Source: Diaporthe sp. PMI_573 (Eukaryota > Ascomycota > Sordariomycetes > Diaporthales > Diaporthaceae). From it: a DNA stretch of 64,000 nt. The stretch is taken from contig JAJTUP010000001.1 of the NCBI GenBank assembly GCA_021399435.1, positions 3,410,001 through 3,474,000 on the forward strand, given 5' to 3'. The notes beneath the pieces are model-generated. The model was not told where the DNA came from and searched no databases. It saw only the letters and a list, made by a program, of their open reading frames with translations. Of the stretch, positions 22,265-32,985 are shown one piece after another (position 1 is the stretch's first letter; each line of letters starts with the position of its first letter). The position numbers were made by a program, and so were the translations under genes.

Positions 22265-24264
22265 CGCTGCTGACAGCTGAGCTTACGGGATAGAGATGGG
22301 ATGTGAAAGAATCCTGAAATCTTTGGAGTATGAACTTTGGAAGTTATGGAAAAGAATATTGGAAGTCACTCGTGAATAGAGAGATACTAAGCGGCTACCG
22401 CTGCAGCACAAGAACTCATCAGAGCAAGGCAAGGGAGGGCCGGAGTCGGTGACACAAAACGCCGCAAAGTAGAGCATGGCATAGGGCTAGGTGGCATGAT
22501 GTCCAGGGGAAAGACTAGCAATCTGGAGTTTGTATCAAACAGTCCTCGTTCATGAGTCTGCGAGTATGGCGTACAGAGAAGCAGCAAAAACTACCCGTAG
22601 AAAGATTTGGCCAAAAGCAAAACATACAGCACCGGGTATTCGCTGGTCGTCACCGACCCAACTACTAATCCAGCGATCACATGTCTGAGCTGTTTTCTAA
22701 CATGCATCGTAATTTGCTGATGATGCTGTCATCCAGTTCGTAATACTAGTTTCATGGTGTTGAGGATGATATCAAACGGAGAGATGTGCACCGGTTCATA
22801 GCCGTTTGTGTCTGTGGCACAGCAAGACTTACCTAACCCGCCCGTCCAGGGCTAGCCGCACCCACCTGGCCAGATTAAGGCCTCCGCTACTATGCGGACG
22901 CCCCCTCCTTTATGGCGGCCTCACCTTGTGATCTCACGCTGTCCTTGTTTATCACGGCGTTCGCGCCTGGACTGCCCGCGGCCATGTGTTGGTTGGCTGA
23001 TGCTTCCCCATCAGCTGATGGGGCGCAGCAGGCCCAACACTTGCGGTCTCACAGCTGCGGCCAACTGGCTCAGGTTTCTCTTCTTTTCTTGCTTCCTGCT
23101 TGTTGGATTGTGGTTTTTTTAATGTTGGAAATAAACTTGCGTGTTATCCTGCGGACCACAGTTACACATCACCCACCCTCTAGGATCACCCCGCGGATCA
23201 CATTTACGAATTAACTCTGCTACATTAAAGAGGAGACAGCACTGCTTCAGCCCCAGCGTAAGTGCTTGCTATATAAACCTCCACAAGATCTTGTAGCTAT
23301 ATGCTCGCCTCCGATATAGACAATCGATGCCCAGTAGTCCCCAGCATACCCTCACTTCTAGCTCAGGCCATACACCCGGAGGCGCTGTTCCGCACTAAGG
23401 TGTGCGGCCAAACCCTTAGCTGAGACGCGACAACCTCTCGAGGCATGATTACGAGGGTACACAACTAGGCTAACCCTGTTATGCAACCTATATTTACTTA
23501 GCATATACCGCATAGATGCTTTGTAAGGCACTTAGTATTATGCTATTCTTGCGGTATTGACCCGCAAATGTCTCACCCTTCGACATACTTGGCTTACCTG
23601 CCCCAACGCACAAGCAGAAATGGCACGATAACCTCGTGTTTATGTCCTGATTCAGTGGTCGACCTTTCGGGCGGCTAGCTGTGTCGTTGTATTACTGCAA
23701 ACTATATGCTGGTATCTCCGGGTATTCTTGTATTTTCGAGTTGTAATACTTTAAATTGCATCATAACACCCCTTTGTCATTGCTATCTAGGGGAGGAGAT
23801 CCAGAATTAGCCCCAGACATACTGGGATAACCCTGCTCTTTGATAACCAAGACAGTCCTTTCGTAGACTCCTGGCTCTAGTCACACATAATCCGGTGTGC
23901 GAAGTAGATGGCGGCTATTATAATAACTCGAGTAGCTGCTTGTTCTTTGTCCAGCCTGTTTGGTGGAAGAACGTATCTGTCAGCCTGGAGAGTCACGAGT
24001 AGAGTGAATGGATACTTAGCGTAGGTGTAGGGTTTGCAGTGGGGGATAGTGTACTCTGAGATGGAGACTACTGATTGTGTTATCATGATAAGTTTCCTTC
24101 CTAGTGTCCTTCCCCTTCTGTGCCTAAGCCTGTGCTATGGTACAGATGCTCTAATATCGCTCACGTCCATGTATGTAACTATAGCCCTAACAGTTACCAG
24201 TACCTTGTCTTAATTCATGAAGAATTACTAGTAGACAAGCTTACCACTTAGTGTTGTTACTAGT
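22265..24264. other. 2-kb gene-free stretch left of the retrotransposon, relic-like
   Basis: No intact gene. At 22,900-23,210 a 100-codon frame and GC-rich sequence give way to an AATAAA-containing segment near 23,130, and 23,285-23,840 holds a frame broken by several TGA/TAG codons (for example LLAQAIHPEALFRTKVCGQTLS-stop). This looks like decayed repeat rather than unique spacer, but I could not assign it to a family. The last 200 bp before the LTR are AT-rich. Confidence 0.4.
24260..24264 (+). repeat. Target-site duplication CTAGT of the LTR retrotransposon (left copy)
   Basis: CTAGT immediately before the 5' LTR is repeated at 32209-32213 immediately after the 3' LTR. A 5-bp direct duplication is what Gypsy-type integrase leaves. 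Confidence 0.9.
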
Positions 24265-24540
24265 TGTAACAGGCTGAGGCCTGGAGGAATGGCACTCGGT
24301 TGCCCTCGGCCGCACACCCCCCCCGGGGGGGGGGTACCCGGGACACGGCTACCGCCATATTCATGCTATGCCCACAACGGAAGCCTCCGATGACAAAGCA
24401 ACGCACGGACGTCTCTGATCAGGAGGCAACACATGGCACGGAAGCCCCGTATCTTGGTTTTCTTCTGTTTTGGTTCTTCAAGTTGAGATACTCGTAGAGT
24501 GGCCTAGCTAGTTGCAATATGCTACCTTGAGACCGTTACA
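24265..24540 (+). repeat. 5' LTR (276 bp)
   Basis: TG...CA-bounded repeat aligned along its whole length with 31932-32208. It contains a C-run directly followed by a G-run at about 24316-24335. It retains C at twelve positions where the 3' LTR has T. Confidence 0.95.
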
Positions 24541-24621
24541 TTATCTCAACTTCTATAACCACGGTACCTTCTGTTTTGATAGAAGCATGGAAGAACTCCT
24601 TTTTCTTTGATTAGGGAGCGC

Positions 24622-24659
24622 TACCGTATATACTCGACAAATTCACGATACCCCCGGTC
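24622..24659 (+). repeat. Left terminal inverted repeat of the pogo-like element
   Basis: 38 bp, exact reverse complement of 26523-26560. Confidence 0.95.
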
Positions 24660-24719
24660 ACTAAGACTAGTCCTATTTTGGTCTAGTTTGAAGCCACCAT
24701 GGCCAGGGTTTTGGATACA

Positions 24720-26378
24720 CTAACAAGCTACAGTAATACAGTCTTGAACCTCCTCTTCCTTCACAAAGAGGTCCATCTCTTCCAGAGGTGTTACAGACAC
24801 TTCCTCATACTCCATCTTCATGGTAGGTTCCTTAGCCGTTTCCCAGCCTTCCCAGTTGATTTGAGAAGGCTCTATATCCTTGATACGGACCATGTTAACC
24901 TGACTTCCATCAGGACGAATAGAAATTCCAGTGTGAATGAAGGCATTCTGAACCAACTCTGGCCTTTCTTCCAGACGTTTTACTGCCCTGGCTACTACCC
25001 AGGTAGTCATTATACGCATGTCAGAGACTGTCCATATATGTCCAGGGCTTTCCTTCTCTTTCTCTGTCATATATTCGTCAGTAAATTCCTGAAGCCAAAG
25101 CTTGAAGGGATGGTTGACTGCAGTATCCAATGGCTGAAGGAGACTAGTACAGCCAGCTGGTATCAATGCAATAGTAACCCCTAGATCCTTCAACTGTTGC
25201 TTGATAGTGTCAGTTACATGGAATCTAGCAACATCCATAACCAATAGGAAATCCTTCATATCCTTAGCTACTGCGTCTAGTTCTTCAGTAATCCATTTAC
25301 CGAATAATTCCTCATTATTGTAAGCTGTAGGATTGAATTCCACAGTAACATCAGGACTGTAGGATGAGGATTCCTGATTGTATATCCTTCCTGCAGGTCC
25401 TGAAGTACCATGGAATATAATCTTCGGCTTGAATCTCTGTATGCCATCTGCAGAGATGTAGAGAATAAGAGTAGCTTGTCGTTTATCCCATCCACTCCGT
25501 TCTGTTTTTGCCTGTACTGACTTCGAGCCTGTAGAAGTATATGTACATCCAGAATTATACTCAAATGGAATAGGAGTTTCGTCCAGATTTAGGATTGCTG
25601 ATTTGGAGAACCGCCGAGGAGGTGAGTTGTTGACAACTGGTGCTGGTGCTGGTGCTGGTGCTGGTGCTGGTGCTGGTGCTGGTGCTGGTGCTGGTGCTGG
25701 TGCTGATACTGGTACTGAGAGAGAATCTCTTGGTTGAGATATACGTCTAATGAACTTGACGAAGTTATTCACAACTTCAAGGTACTCTGCAGGAAGCTTG
25801 GTGGCCTTCTTAGTGACCCTTCTATGTGAAATCCTATGTCGATGTAGAAAGCCTCTAAACCAGCCGGTAGAGAATACCCAGAGGTGAACGCTTTCAGGGT
25901 AGGTGTCCTTAAATAGCCTTTTTGATTCTCGTCGAAACCAGCCGATAGAAACAATTCTATTTTCTGTTCGCCGTGTAAGAAAACAGGTGTAAAGCTTGTC
26001 TTCCAACTCTGGCCATCTAGGGTGATACCTTCGTTGATCCTCTTTGCGTACAAGCTGATCCCGCTTTTTCCACCAAGTCCTTATAGTTGCTTCAGGGATC
26101 TTGAAGAACTGGGAGGCTTCAAATAGTGTAGGAGGACGGAAGCCATCTTGGGAAGGTGGGAGGTCTTGTCGATAATGGCCACGTCTACCTCCAGTAGTTC
26201 CTGGGATACGGTGGTTCAAAAGAAATAGAAGAACTTCAACACGTTTTTTCTGCTTGTATGACCGTTCTACCCGTGTAACTGGCTTAAATGAAGGAGCTTT
26301 TCGCTCATGAAGGGGCTTGGGCTTTGGCCCTGGCTTTTTTTGTAGGATGTTGGTTGAGATTGGGCCTAGGGGAGGCAT
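24720..26378 (-). CDS. Pogo-like DDE transposase, 552 aa, intact
   Basis: Cut-and-paste transposase of the nested element. ATG 26378 (MPPLGPISTNILQKKPGPK) to the stop at 24720, no interruption. Basic N-terminus; helix-turn-helix region at about 82-105 (PPTLFEASQFFKIPEATIRTW); CENP-B-type second HTH at about 145-195 (SIGWFRRESKRLFKD, STGWFRGFLHRHRISHRR). DDE domain from about 260: first Asp in ILNLDETPIPFEY (D266), second in LLVMDVARFHVTD (D382), third in TSLLQPLDTAV (D418). There are 35 residues between the last two, so DD35D. Residues 226-247 are an uninterrupted Pro-Ala repeat encoded by a hexanucleotide microsatellite, unusual for the family and placed between the DNA-binding and catalytic parts, where a linker is tolerable. 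All key residues are present, so activity is plausible. Confidence 0.93.
   Translation of the reverse strand: MPPLGPISTNILQKKPGPKPKPLHERKAPSFKPVTRVERSYKQKKRVEVLLFLLNHRIPGTTGGRRGHYRQDLPPSQDGFRPPTLFEASQFFKIPEATIRTWWKKRDQLVRKEDQRRYHPRWPELEDKLYTCFLTRRTENRIVSIGWFRRESKRLFKDTYPESVHLWVFSTGWFRGFLHRHRISHRRVTKKATKLPAEYLEVVNNFVKFIRRISQPRDSLSVPVSAPAPAPAPAPAPAPAPAPAPAPVVNNSPPRRFSKSAILNLDETPIPFEYNSGCTYTSTGSKSVQAKTERSGWDKRQATLILYISADGIQRFKPKIIFHGTSGPAGRIYNQESSSYSPDVTVEFNPTAYNNEELFGKWITEELDAVAKDMKDFLLVMDVARFHVTDTIKQQLKDLGVTIALIPAGCTSLLQPLDTAVNHPFKLWLQEFTDEYMTEKEKESPGHIWTVSDMRIMTTWVVARAVKRLEERPELVQNAFIHTGISIRPDGSQVNMVRIKDIEPSQINWEGWETAKEPTMKMEYEEVSVTPLEEMDLFVKEEEVQDCITVAC
25639..25704 (+). repeat. GGTGCT hexanucleotide microsatellite inside the transposase
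   Basis: About eleven copies, encoding the Pro-Ala linker on the minus strand; copy number is likely to vary between element copies. Confidence 0.95.
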
Positions 26379-26522
26379 TGTGACCCATGAGACCAGCAGT
26401 AAACAAATAACTTCAAGATCGACGCGTTAGAGACGTGATGGGCATCTCTGGGGGGCTAAACCTAGCGTAGATTAGTAAGGTGGCTATAGCTTCAGCCTAG
26501 GTAAGATTAGGCCTAATTAGGC

Positions 26523-26560
26523 GACCGGGGGTATCGTGAATTTGTCGAGTATATACGGTA
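26523..26560 (+). repeat. Right terminal inverted repeat of the pogo-like element
   Basis: 38 bp, exact reverse complement of 24622-24659. Confidence 0.95.
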
Positions 26561-27269
26561 TTTGGGCCCGCGACTCGCCGCCTAATAGTACTACGGAAAG
26601 CTGGTATACACCTCTTGTGGGAGTGTACTGTACACGGTCTAGTAGTAGACAAGTTAGTCTGTGAAGTTGACAGATTCTTCTGGGGAGCTCTCGATTTCGA
26701 GGAGAGTCGTCCTGTGATCAGAACGAAAGCCCTGTCGCCCTCTTGCATACCGAAGGTCTTGGATAGCTAATGAGGAAGCTGTTCCTGCATTTAAAGGTCT
26801 TGAGTGCTTGAGATAGGAACAGAGTAGTTAGCGGTCTTGTAAATCTGTAAAGGTCTTGTAGTCTAGACTGATTAGAAGCCAGGGCGCTATATTGACTCCT
26901 TATCACTGGAGATAGCCCTGAAGAGACGTCTACCATGATGGCGTCTAACAATACGACGGGGGATGCCTAGTTAGGGGAACCCTAAGCATAATAGCAGTCC
27001 TAGTTAATAGAGATGCTAAAACTCCTGAGTAACCAACTCTTAGAGATCCGATCTGAGTAGTTGAAGGAGAAAGAAGCTAGTCGGTAGAAGATCTGATAAC
27101 TAGAAGAAGACCTGGCTGCCCTCTGATAAGGGCCAGCCCTTACGACGACTCCCCACGACCCAGTCCTATCTCTCTCGACTACCCCTGACCTGATTAGAAG
27201 TATAAAGAAAAGAGCTTCGTTTCCCGACCCTCCTAAGTTTGATGGAAACCGAAGCGCCTTCAGGGGGTA

Positions 27270-28160
27270 GTATATGGAGATGAAGAGCAAGCTGGCAGTT
27301 AACGGGCTAGTGATTGGGAGCCCTTCTGATCAGTTTGTATATATATATACTAGACTGGAGAAGTCTGCCTAGAATATGACTGTGGCATTTGTGGAGAGGG
27401 GTGGACCAGAAGGAACGTTCGACCCTGATAGGTACCTAGTATATCTTGCTAACATCTATGGTGACCCGAATAGTAAGGCTAGGGTACTTGATTACCTTCG
27501 TTACCTGTGATAATAAGAGAAGGAGAAGTTCTCTGCTTTTCTCCCACGATTCGAGAAGGAACTCGTAGACTATGGTGGTGCTGAATGGCCTGTATATATA
27601 TAGATTAACCAACTCGAGGGAGCACTCAACCTTATGATGAGGGATAGACTTGTTAGGCTGATTAGCTTACCAAGAGATGACTTTGGGGTATATATTCAGA
27701 TGCTTCAAACTATTAGGTCTATGCTAGATAGTCTAGCATTTGCGAAGAAAGGGAGGATACAGCGAGCCTCACCCTCTCTAGATAGGAGACAAGGATCAAG
27801 CCATAGCAGAGAAGTCATAGAAGCTGCTGTCGCTAATGATCAGATGGATTGGGAGCCGACTAGGGCTAATAGTACCTCTGTTTGGAACAACAAGAAGCTC
27901 GAAGGAAAACGAGCTAAGTGGGTTGACAAGAAGGAGCTCGACTAAAGGGTAAAGGAAGGTAGATGCTTCAGATGTGGAAGATCAGGGTGTATAGTGGAGA
28001 AATGCCCCTTTAAACCTGCACGCCGCCCGAGTGACCCGCCAGAGAGGGTCACCAAGACGAAGAAGAGCAAGCCTGGCAAGCAGGCCACAGTAGTAGACAG
28101 TAATGAAGAAACTGCTGTTGTCTCTGATCAGGACGAAGGGAGTTCGGGAAAAGAGTAACC
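27270..28160 (+). pseudogene. Decayed gag of the Gypsy element
   Basis: The frame reads MEMKSKLAVNGLVIGSPSDQ, then a capsid-like region (FDPDRYLVYLANIYGDPNSKA, LRYL, FLPRFEKELVDYGG, NQLEGALNLMMRDRLVRLI) and a zinc-knuckle near 27962-28010 (CFRCGRSGCIVEKC, with the usual His replaced by Cys). It is interrupted by TAG, TGA and TAA codons, all explainable by C-to-T changes. The longest uninterrupted piece is 27634-27945. Confidence 0.85.
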
Positions 28161-28224
28161 TCTGGCGAAAGTCGTTGTCAGGGGTTAGCAGAGGCTAGGG
28201 CTGAGTGGCGAGTGTTTAAGAAGT

Positions 28225-31200
28225 AGATGGATGGTAAAGGGATCTATGTCAACTGTGGTATAAATGGCACCCATTACACCAAGGCATTTGTTGACAGTGG
28301 TTGCCTATGTTATGCTTTAGTTAGTAAATGCTTTGCCTAATGCTAATGCCTACTACGTATCCCGATTACCCCCAGGTCCTTAGAACAAGTTAGTTTAACT
28401 GTAGAGGATGCTATTACGTACGTGGCTTATGGCGATATTGACATTGATGGCTACAAGTAGTCAAGGGTATTCTTTTATGTGATTCCTGATTAGAAAGAAG
28501 ACCTGATACTTAGTTGACTATGGATGAACGCTGAGTATGTAGTGCTTGACCTGGTAAAGAAGGAAGTGTTGATTAGTTCCTCAGGACTGGTTGTGAAGGA
28601 AAGAGATCCTGAGGAGGACCCTTGGTACCTACTTAAGTAGCTCATGGGATTAGTATATTTAGTAATAGTCTGTCGAGAGAGGAAGACGCCCTCTGATCAG
28701 ATACAGGGCCCTACTATATTTACTACAAGCCTTGTAGATATTGAGAAAGTACTAAAACCAAAGCCTAAGGGTGACCCACGTGAGAAGCTCCCCCTATAGT
28801 ATTATAAATTCCTGCCCCTATTTGACCGGAAGGAAGCCGACAAGCTCCTACAATACCGGGAAGGAACTGATCATGCTATTCCTTTGGAAACTATACTTGA
28901 AGGAAAAGAAAAACCTGTGCCTTGGGGGCTACTGTATGGAATGTCTCGAGAGGAGTTAATCGTGTTACGGAAGACTCTGATGGAATACCTTGATAAGAAT
29001 TTCATTTGAGCAAGCTATTTACCTGCTTCCTTATTAGTACTATTTGTTAAAAAGCCTGGTGGAGGACTATGATTTTGTGTTGATTACCGGGCCCTAAATG
29101 AAATCATGAAGAAGGACCGGTACCCCCTGCCCCTGATTAGTGAGATGTTATACTCCTTGTCTAAAGCTTGATGGTTTATGAAGCTGGACATCATTGCTGT
29201 GTTCTATAAGATCCGGATTAAGGAAGGGGATGAATGGAAGACAGCCTTCTGGACCCGATATGGTCTGTTTGAATGGCTGGTGATGCCTTTTGGGTTGACT
29301 GGAGCTCCTGCGACCTTTTAATGCTATATCAACTCTCTATTGCAGGACTACCTTGATGAATTTGTTTCTGCTTATATTGACGACATTTTGATCTACTTAG
29401 ATGGAAGCTTATCTGATCACCGTGAGAAGGTGAAGAAGGTCTTATCTAGACTCTAGAAGGCTGGCCTACAAGTGGAAATTGATAAGTGTGACTTTGAGGC
29501 AAAGAGTATCACGTACCTAGGGTTTATCGTGGAAGCTGGAAAAGGGATCCGAGTGGACCCTAGGAAAATCGAGGCCATCAAGTCTTGGGAACCCCCCTGA
29601 TTAGTTAGAGGAGTATAAGGTTTTATCGGGTTCGCTAACTATTACCGTGAATTTGTCCTAAACTTCTCGGATATCGCTCGCCCCCTTATAACACTCACCA
29701 AGAAGGACGTTGTGTTTAATTAGACTGACGAATGTGAACAGGCCTTCCAGAAGCTTAAGGATCTTCTGATCAGTGCCCTAGTACTGGCGTAATGGGACCT
29801 AGATAGACGGATGGTGCTTGAGACTGATTCCTCTGGATATGCTACCGGAGGAGCCCTCTCCTAATGTGATGATGAAGGAATCCTGCAACTGGTGGCGTTC
29901 TATTTGAAGAAGAACCTCCCAGCAGAGTGCAATTACCCGATCCATGACAAGGAATTGCTAGCAATCATACGATATATGGAACAATGGGATGCAGAACTAC
30001 GGAGCGTCCCCTTGTTTGAGGTCCTTACTGACCATAAGAACCTTGAGTACTTCTAGACTAAACGATAGCTGACGGAACGACAAATCCGCTGGTCCCAGAT
30101 CCTAGCTCGTTATAACTTCTAGTTACGATATCACCCTGGGAAGGAAGTAGTAGTACCCGATGCATTATCATGGCAGGAGCAGGATATGCCCTAAGATGTA
30201 AGCAACGACAGGTTGGCAGAGAGATACTTCCAGCTACTGAAAGCTGTAACTTGCTATACACGTGTTTTGACTCAGACGGCTCTGATCAGACTAGGAGCTG
30301 TTCAGGTTAAGGCTGGATTTATAGTAGAAGGAGATCGCGATGGTGATTCTGATGAGCAGGCGGACAAGTCAAGTCCCCCACCACCCCTGTTTAAAGATCC
30401 TGCATTACAGGAGCTATGGTTCGCGGGATTACAACAGAACAACCACTACTAGCTGATCAGAAAGGTAGTAATGGATGGAGAGAGGTAGCTTCCCTAGTAG
30501 TAGGGGTTGCCTATTTCAATCTTAGAATGCTTAGTAGATAATCAGTCCTGGCTGCTTTGGAGGGAGCGTGTTTGGATCCTGCACCATGAACCCCTCCATA
30601 CGAAGATTATCCAGGATACCCACGACTCCTATCTAGCTAGACACCTAGGTAGGGATACCACGAAGGCCCTGGTCAACCATAATTTCACATGGCCTAGGTT
30701 GAGTCAGGATGTACGACGTTTCCTAAGGAATTGCGATGTTTGTAGAAGGAAAGTAATCTGGTGTGAGAAGAAGAGAGGCCTCTTAAAGCCCTTACCTATA
30801 CCTGATTGGCACTAGGTAGAGATCTCCATCGACTTTATCATGTACTTGCCTCTGATGAAGCAAAGTAATGTAACTGTTATGATGGTAGTGATGGACCAGC
30901 TCTTCAAGGATCGAATCTTTAAGCTAATGACCTTAATAATGGCTGAAGAAGTGGCCTAACGTTTGTTATGGTGTCTGATTAGATACCATGGGATCCCCCG
31001 GAGTATTGTATTAGATCGTGGGCCCTAATTTGTTAGTTTGTTCTGGAAGAAAATCTGTGAGATCCTCTAGATCATAAGGCGCTTATCCTTAGCATACCAC
31101 CTGGAGATAGACGGGGTAACTGAGCACGTAAATCAAGTAGTTGAGGACTATGTTAGAACATATGCTACGTATTGGCAGGAAAACTGGGAAGAGCTAGCCC

Positions 31201-31930
31201 CTATAGCTATGCTCGTTATTAACAACCAGGACTCTGCGTTAACAGGTATGAGTCCCTTCTTCGCCAGCCACGGATACTACATGGATGTTCTGGGCCTGAT
31301 CGGGCTAGAAGAAAAGCTGAGGACCACTGCTCGGTCCCTGCTAGCAGTAGCAGAAGCATTTGTAGGTCGACTCAGAGAAGCTATAGAGTTAGCTCAAGCA
31401 GCTATAGCCTCCGTGCAAGAGAGGCAGGAGTTATATAGCAACCGAGACTGACAACCCACTGATCAGTTCCGTAAAGGTGATAAGGTTTGGCTCCGACTGA
31501 AGAATATTGTTACGACGTGCCCTTCGAAGAAGTTAGATTAGGTTAATGCCAAGTACATAGTCCTAGACGTTATTGGGATATACAATTGCTGGCTGAACAC
31601 ACCTCTAGGGGTCTATGATGTGTTCCATGTTTCCCTCCTCCGCCACGCTGCAACGGACCTGCTACCTTCACAGGTGGTTGATGATTCGCAACCACCGCTG
31701 GTAATCTAGACGGGCGATCCTGATTAGGACGAATATGAGGTAGAGAAGATCCTGGCGTATAAAAGGAAAGGTTCCTAGACGAAACTATGCGTGAAGTGGA
31801 TGGGCTATGCTCAGCTAACTTGGGAAAGTATACAAGACCTTGATGATACTGAGGTGTTGGATGCCTATGAATTAAAAATTGGACATCGGCTGGGTTCTGA
31901 TCAGGACGTTAGTACTATGGAAGGGGGGTA
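28225..31930 (+). pseudogene. Decayed pol (protease, RT, RNase H, integrase, chromodomain)
   Basis: Aspartic protease core near 28260-28310 (THYTKAFVDSG). Reverse transcriptase at about 28950-29560: [42 protein letters not shown] and the catalytic AYIDDILIYLDG near 29370-29400. RNase H at about 29810-30190 ([27 protein letters not shown]). Integrase: zinc-binding HHCC part at about 30590-30760 (HLGRDTTKALVNHNFTWPRL, CDVCRRK), core with ISIDFIMYLP near 30825 and VLDRGP near 31010, then ENWEELAPIAMLVINN. Chromodomain at about 31730-31870 (YEVEKILAYKRKG, LCVKWMGYAQLTWE), which marks it as a chromovirus-type element. Many TAG/TAA/TGA stops destroy the polyprotein. Longest uninterrupted pieces are 30507-30815 and 31209-31451. 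Confidence 0.92.
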
Positions 31931-31931
31931 A

Positions 31932-32208
31932 TGTAACAGGCTGAGGCCTGGAGGAATGGTACTTGGTTGCCCTCGGCCGCACACCCCCCCCCGGGGGGGG
32001 GGTACCTGGGACACGGCTACTGCTATATTCATGCTATGCCCACAACGGAAGCCTCTGATGACAAAGCAACGTACGGATGTCTCTGATTAGGAGGCAATAC
32101 ATGGTACGGAAGCCCTGCATCTTGGTTTTCTTCTGTTTTGGTTCTTCAAGTTGAGATACTCGTAGAGTGGCCTAGCTAGTTGCAATATGCTACCTTGAGA
32201 CCGTTACA
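31932..32208 (+). repeat. 3' LTR (277 bp)
   Basis: Whole-length match to 24265-24540. It is followed by the right copy of CTAGT (32209-32213). Nearly all differences from the 5' LTR are T here for C there. Confidence 0.95.
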
Positions 32209-32985
32209 CTAGTAATCTGTTAAAATATATCGGCACCACAACTAGTAACTATATATACTACTCAGTATATAAGTAAACACTTTTATCTACTAGCAGCTTT
32301 ACTATTTCCTATAATTTATAAACTTATCTACTAGTAGGTAAGTGTACCCTTAGTGTAAATACTAGTAATAGTTAATGTAAGGGCTAATAGGCTAAACGCC
32401 TATAGAATCTAACTAGTAGGTCCCTAGATGCAGCTTATCTTATCAGCCTAACTGGCTAATAAAACCACTGTAAGGCTATTTTATAGCTTCTCTTTTCCTT
32501 CTTTTCTTTAGTTAGGCAACTATAGATATAAATTAATAATTCCTTATAGTTAGCTTATTATAATAAAATTATCTTACTACCACGGGGAATTACTTATCCT
32601 AGCAAGACTTCCTCTTCATCTCTCTGCTGCAAGCTCTGTAATAATTTGTTGGTTCACTCTGGAGGACTCAATGTTGTGGCAATAGTAGGTAAGGCATTGC
32701 TCCACCTAGCTCCCTAGGTACGTAGTTAGGTGCCCAGGCGGGTAGGTACTTACCTAAGGTTAGTGGTTGCACCAAAAGTCCCGGCCCCTCCCTCATGCCA
32801 CACTGTTCTTAACAAACACCATGCAGCTACAAAATGGCCTTCCATGAGCTCTATGAGTAATCTATCAGGAACACCATTGCTATCCTCAAGAATTACAAGG
32901 TTTCAAGCAGACAACTCGCAGCACAACTATAAATTCAATACAAGGAAAGAAGGAACGCCGAGAAATAACACGACTCTCAGCAAAG
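32209..32985. other. AT-rich relic sequence right of the retrotransposon
   Basis: About 32215-32590 is strongly AT-rich with many TAGTA, CTAGTA and TATA steps, the look of heavily RIP-mutated repeat DNA. The retrotransposon appears to have landed inside it. Composition returns to normal from about 32600. No gene recognised. Confidence 0.6.

Larger units (their letters stand above)
24622..26560 (-). mobile_element. Nested pogo/Fot1-like DNA transposon, apparently intact
   Basis: Perfect 38-bp terminal inverted repeats at 24622-24659 and 26523-26560, beginning TACCGTATATACTCGACAAA on the outside. The outermost TA is probably the duplicated target, making the element itself 24624-26558. It encodes one uninterrupted transposase on the minus strand. 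It lies in the 5' untranslated part of the LTR element, so it arrived later. Structure, size (1.94 kb) and TA target fit Tc1/mariner-superfamily pogo elements of fungi. Confidence 0.93.
24265..32208 (+). mobile_element. Full-length, decayed Gypsy-type chromodomain LTR retrotransposon
   Basis: Bounded by two near-identical LTRs (24265-24540 and 31932-32208, both starting TGTAACAGG and ending CCGTTACA) and the CTAGT target duplication. Internal order on the plus strand is gag, protease, reverse transcriptase, RNase H, integrase, chromodomain, the Ty3/Gypsy order. A purine run (GGAAGGGGGG) precedes the 3' LTR as polypurine tract. Net length without the nested DNA transposon is about 6.0 kb. Coding frames carry many stop codons, so it cannot move on its own. 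The damage is C-to-T on the plus strand, of RIP type. A pogo-like element is inserted 82 bp after the 5' LTR. Confidence 0.95.
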
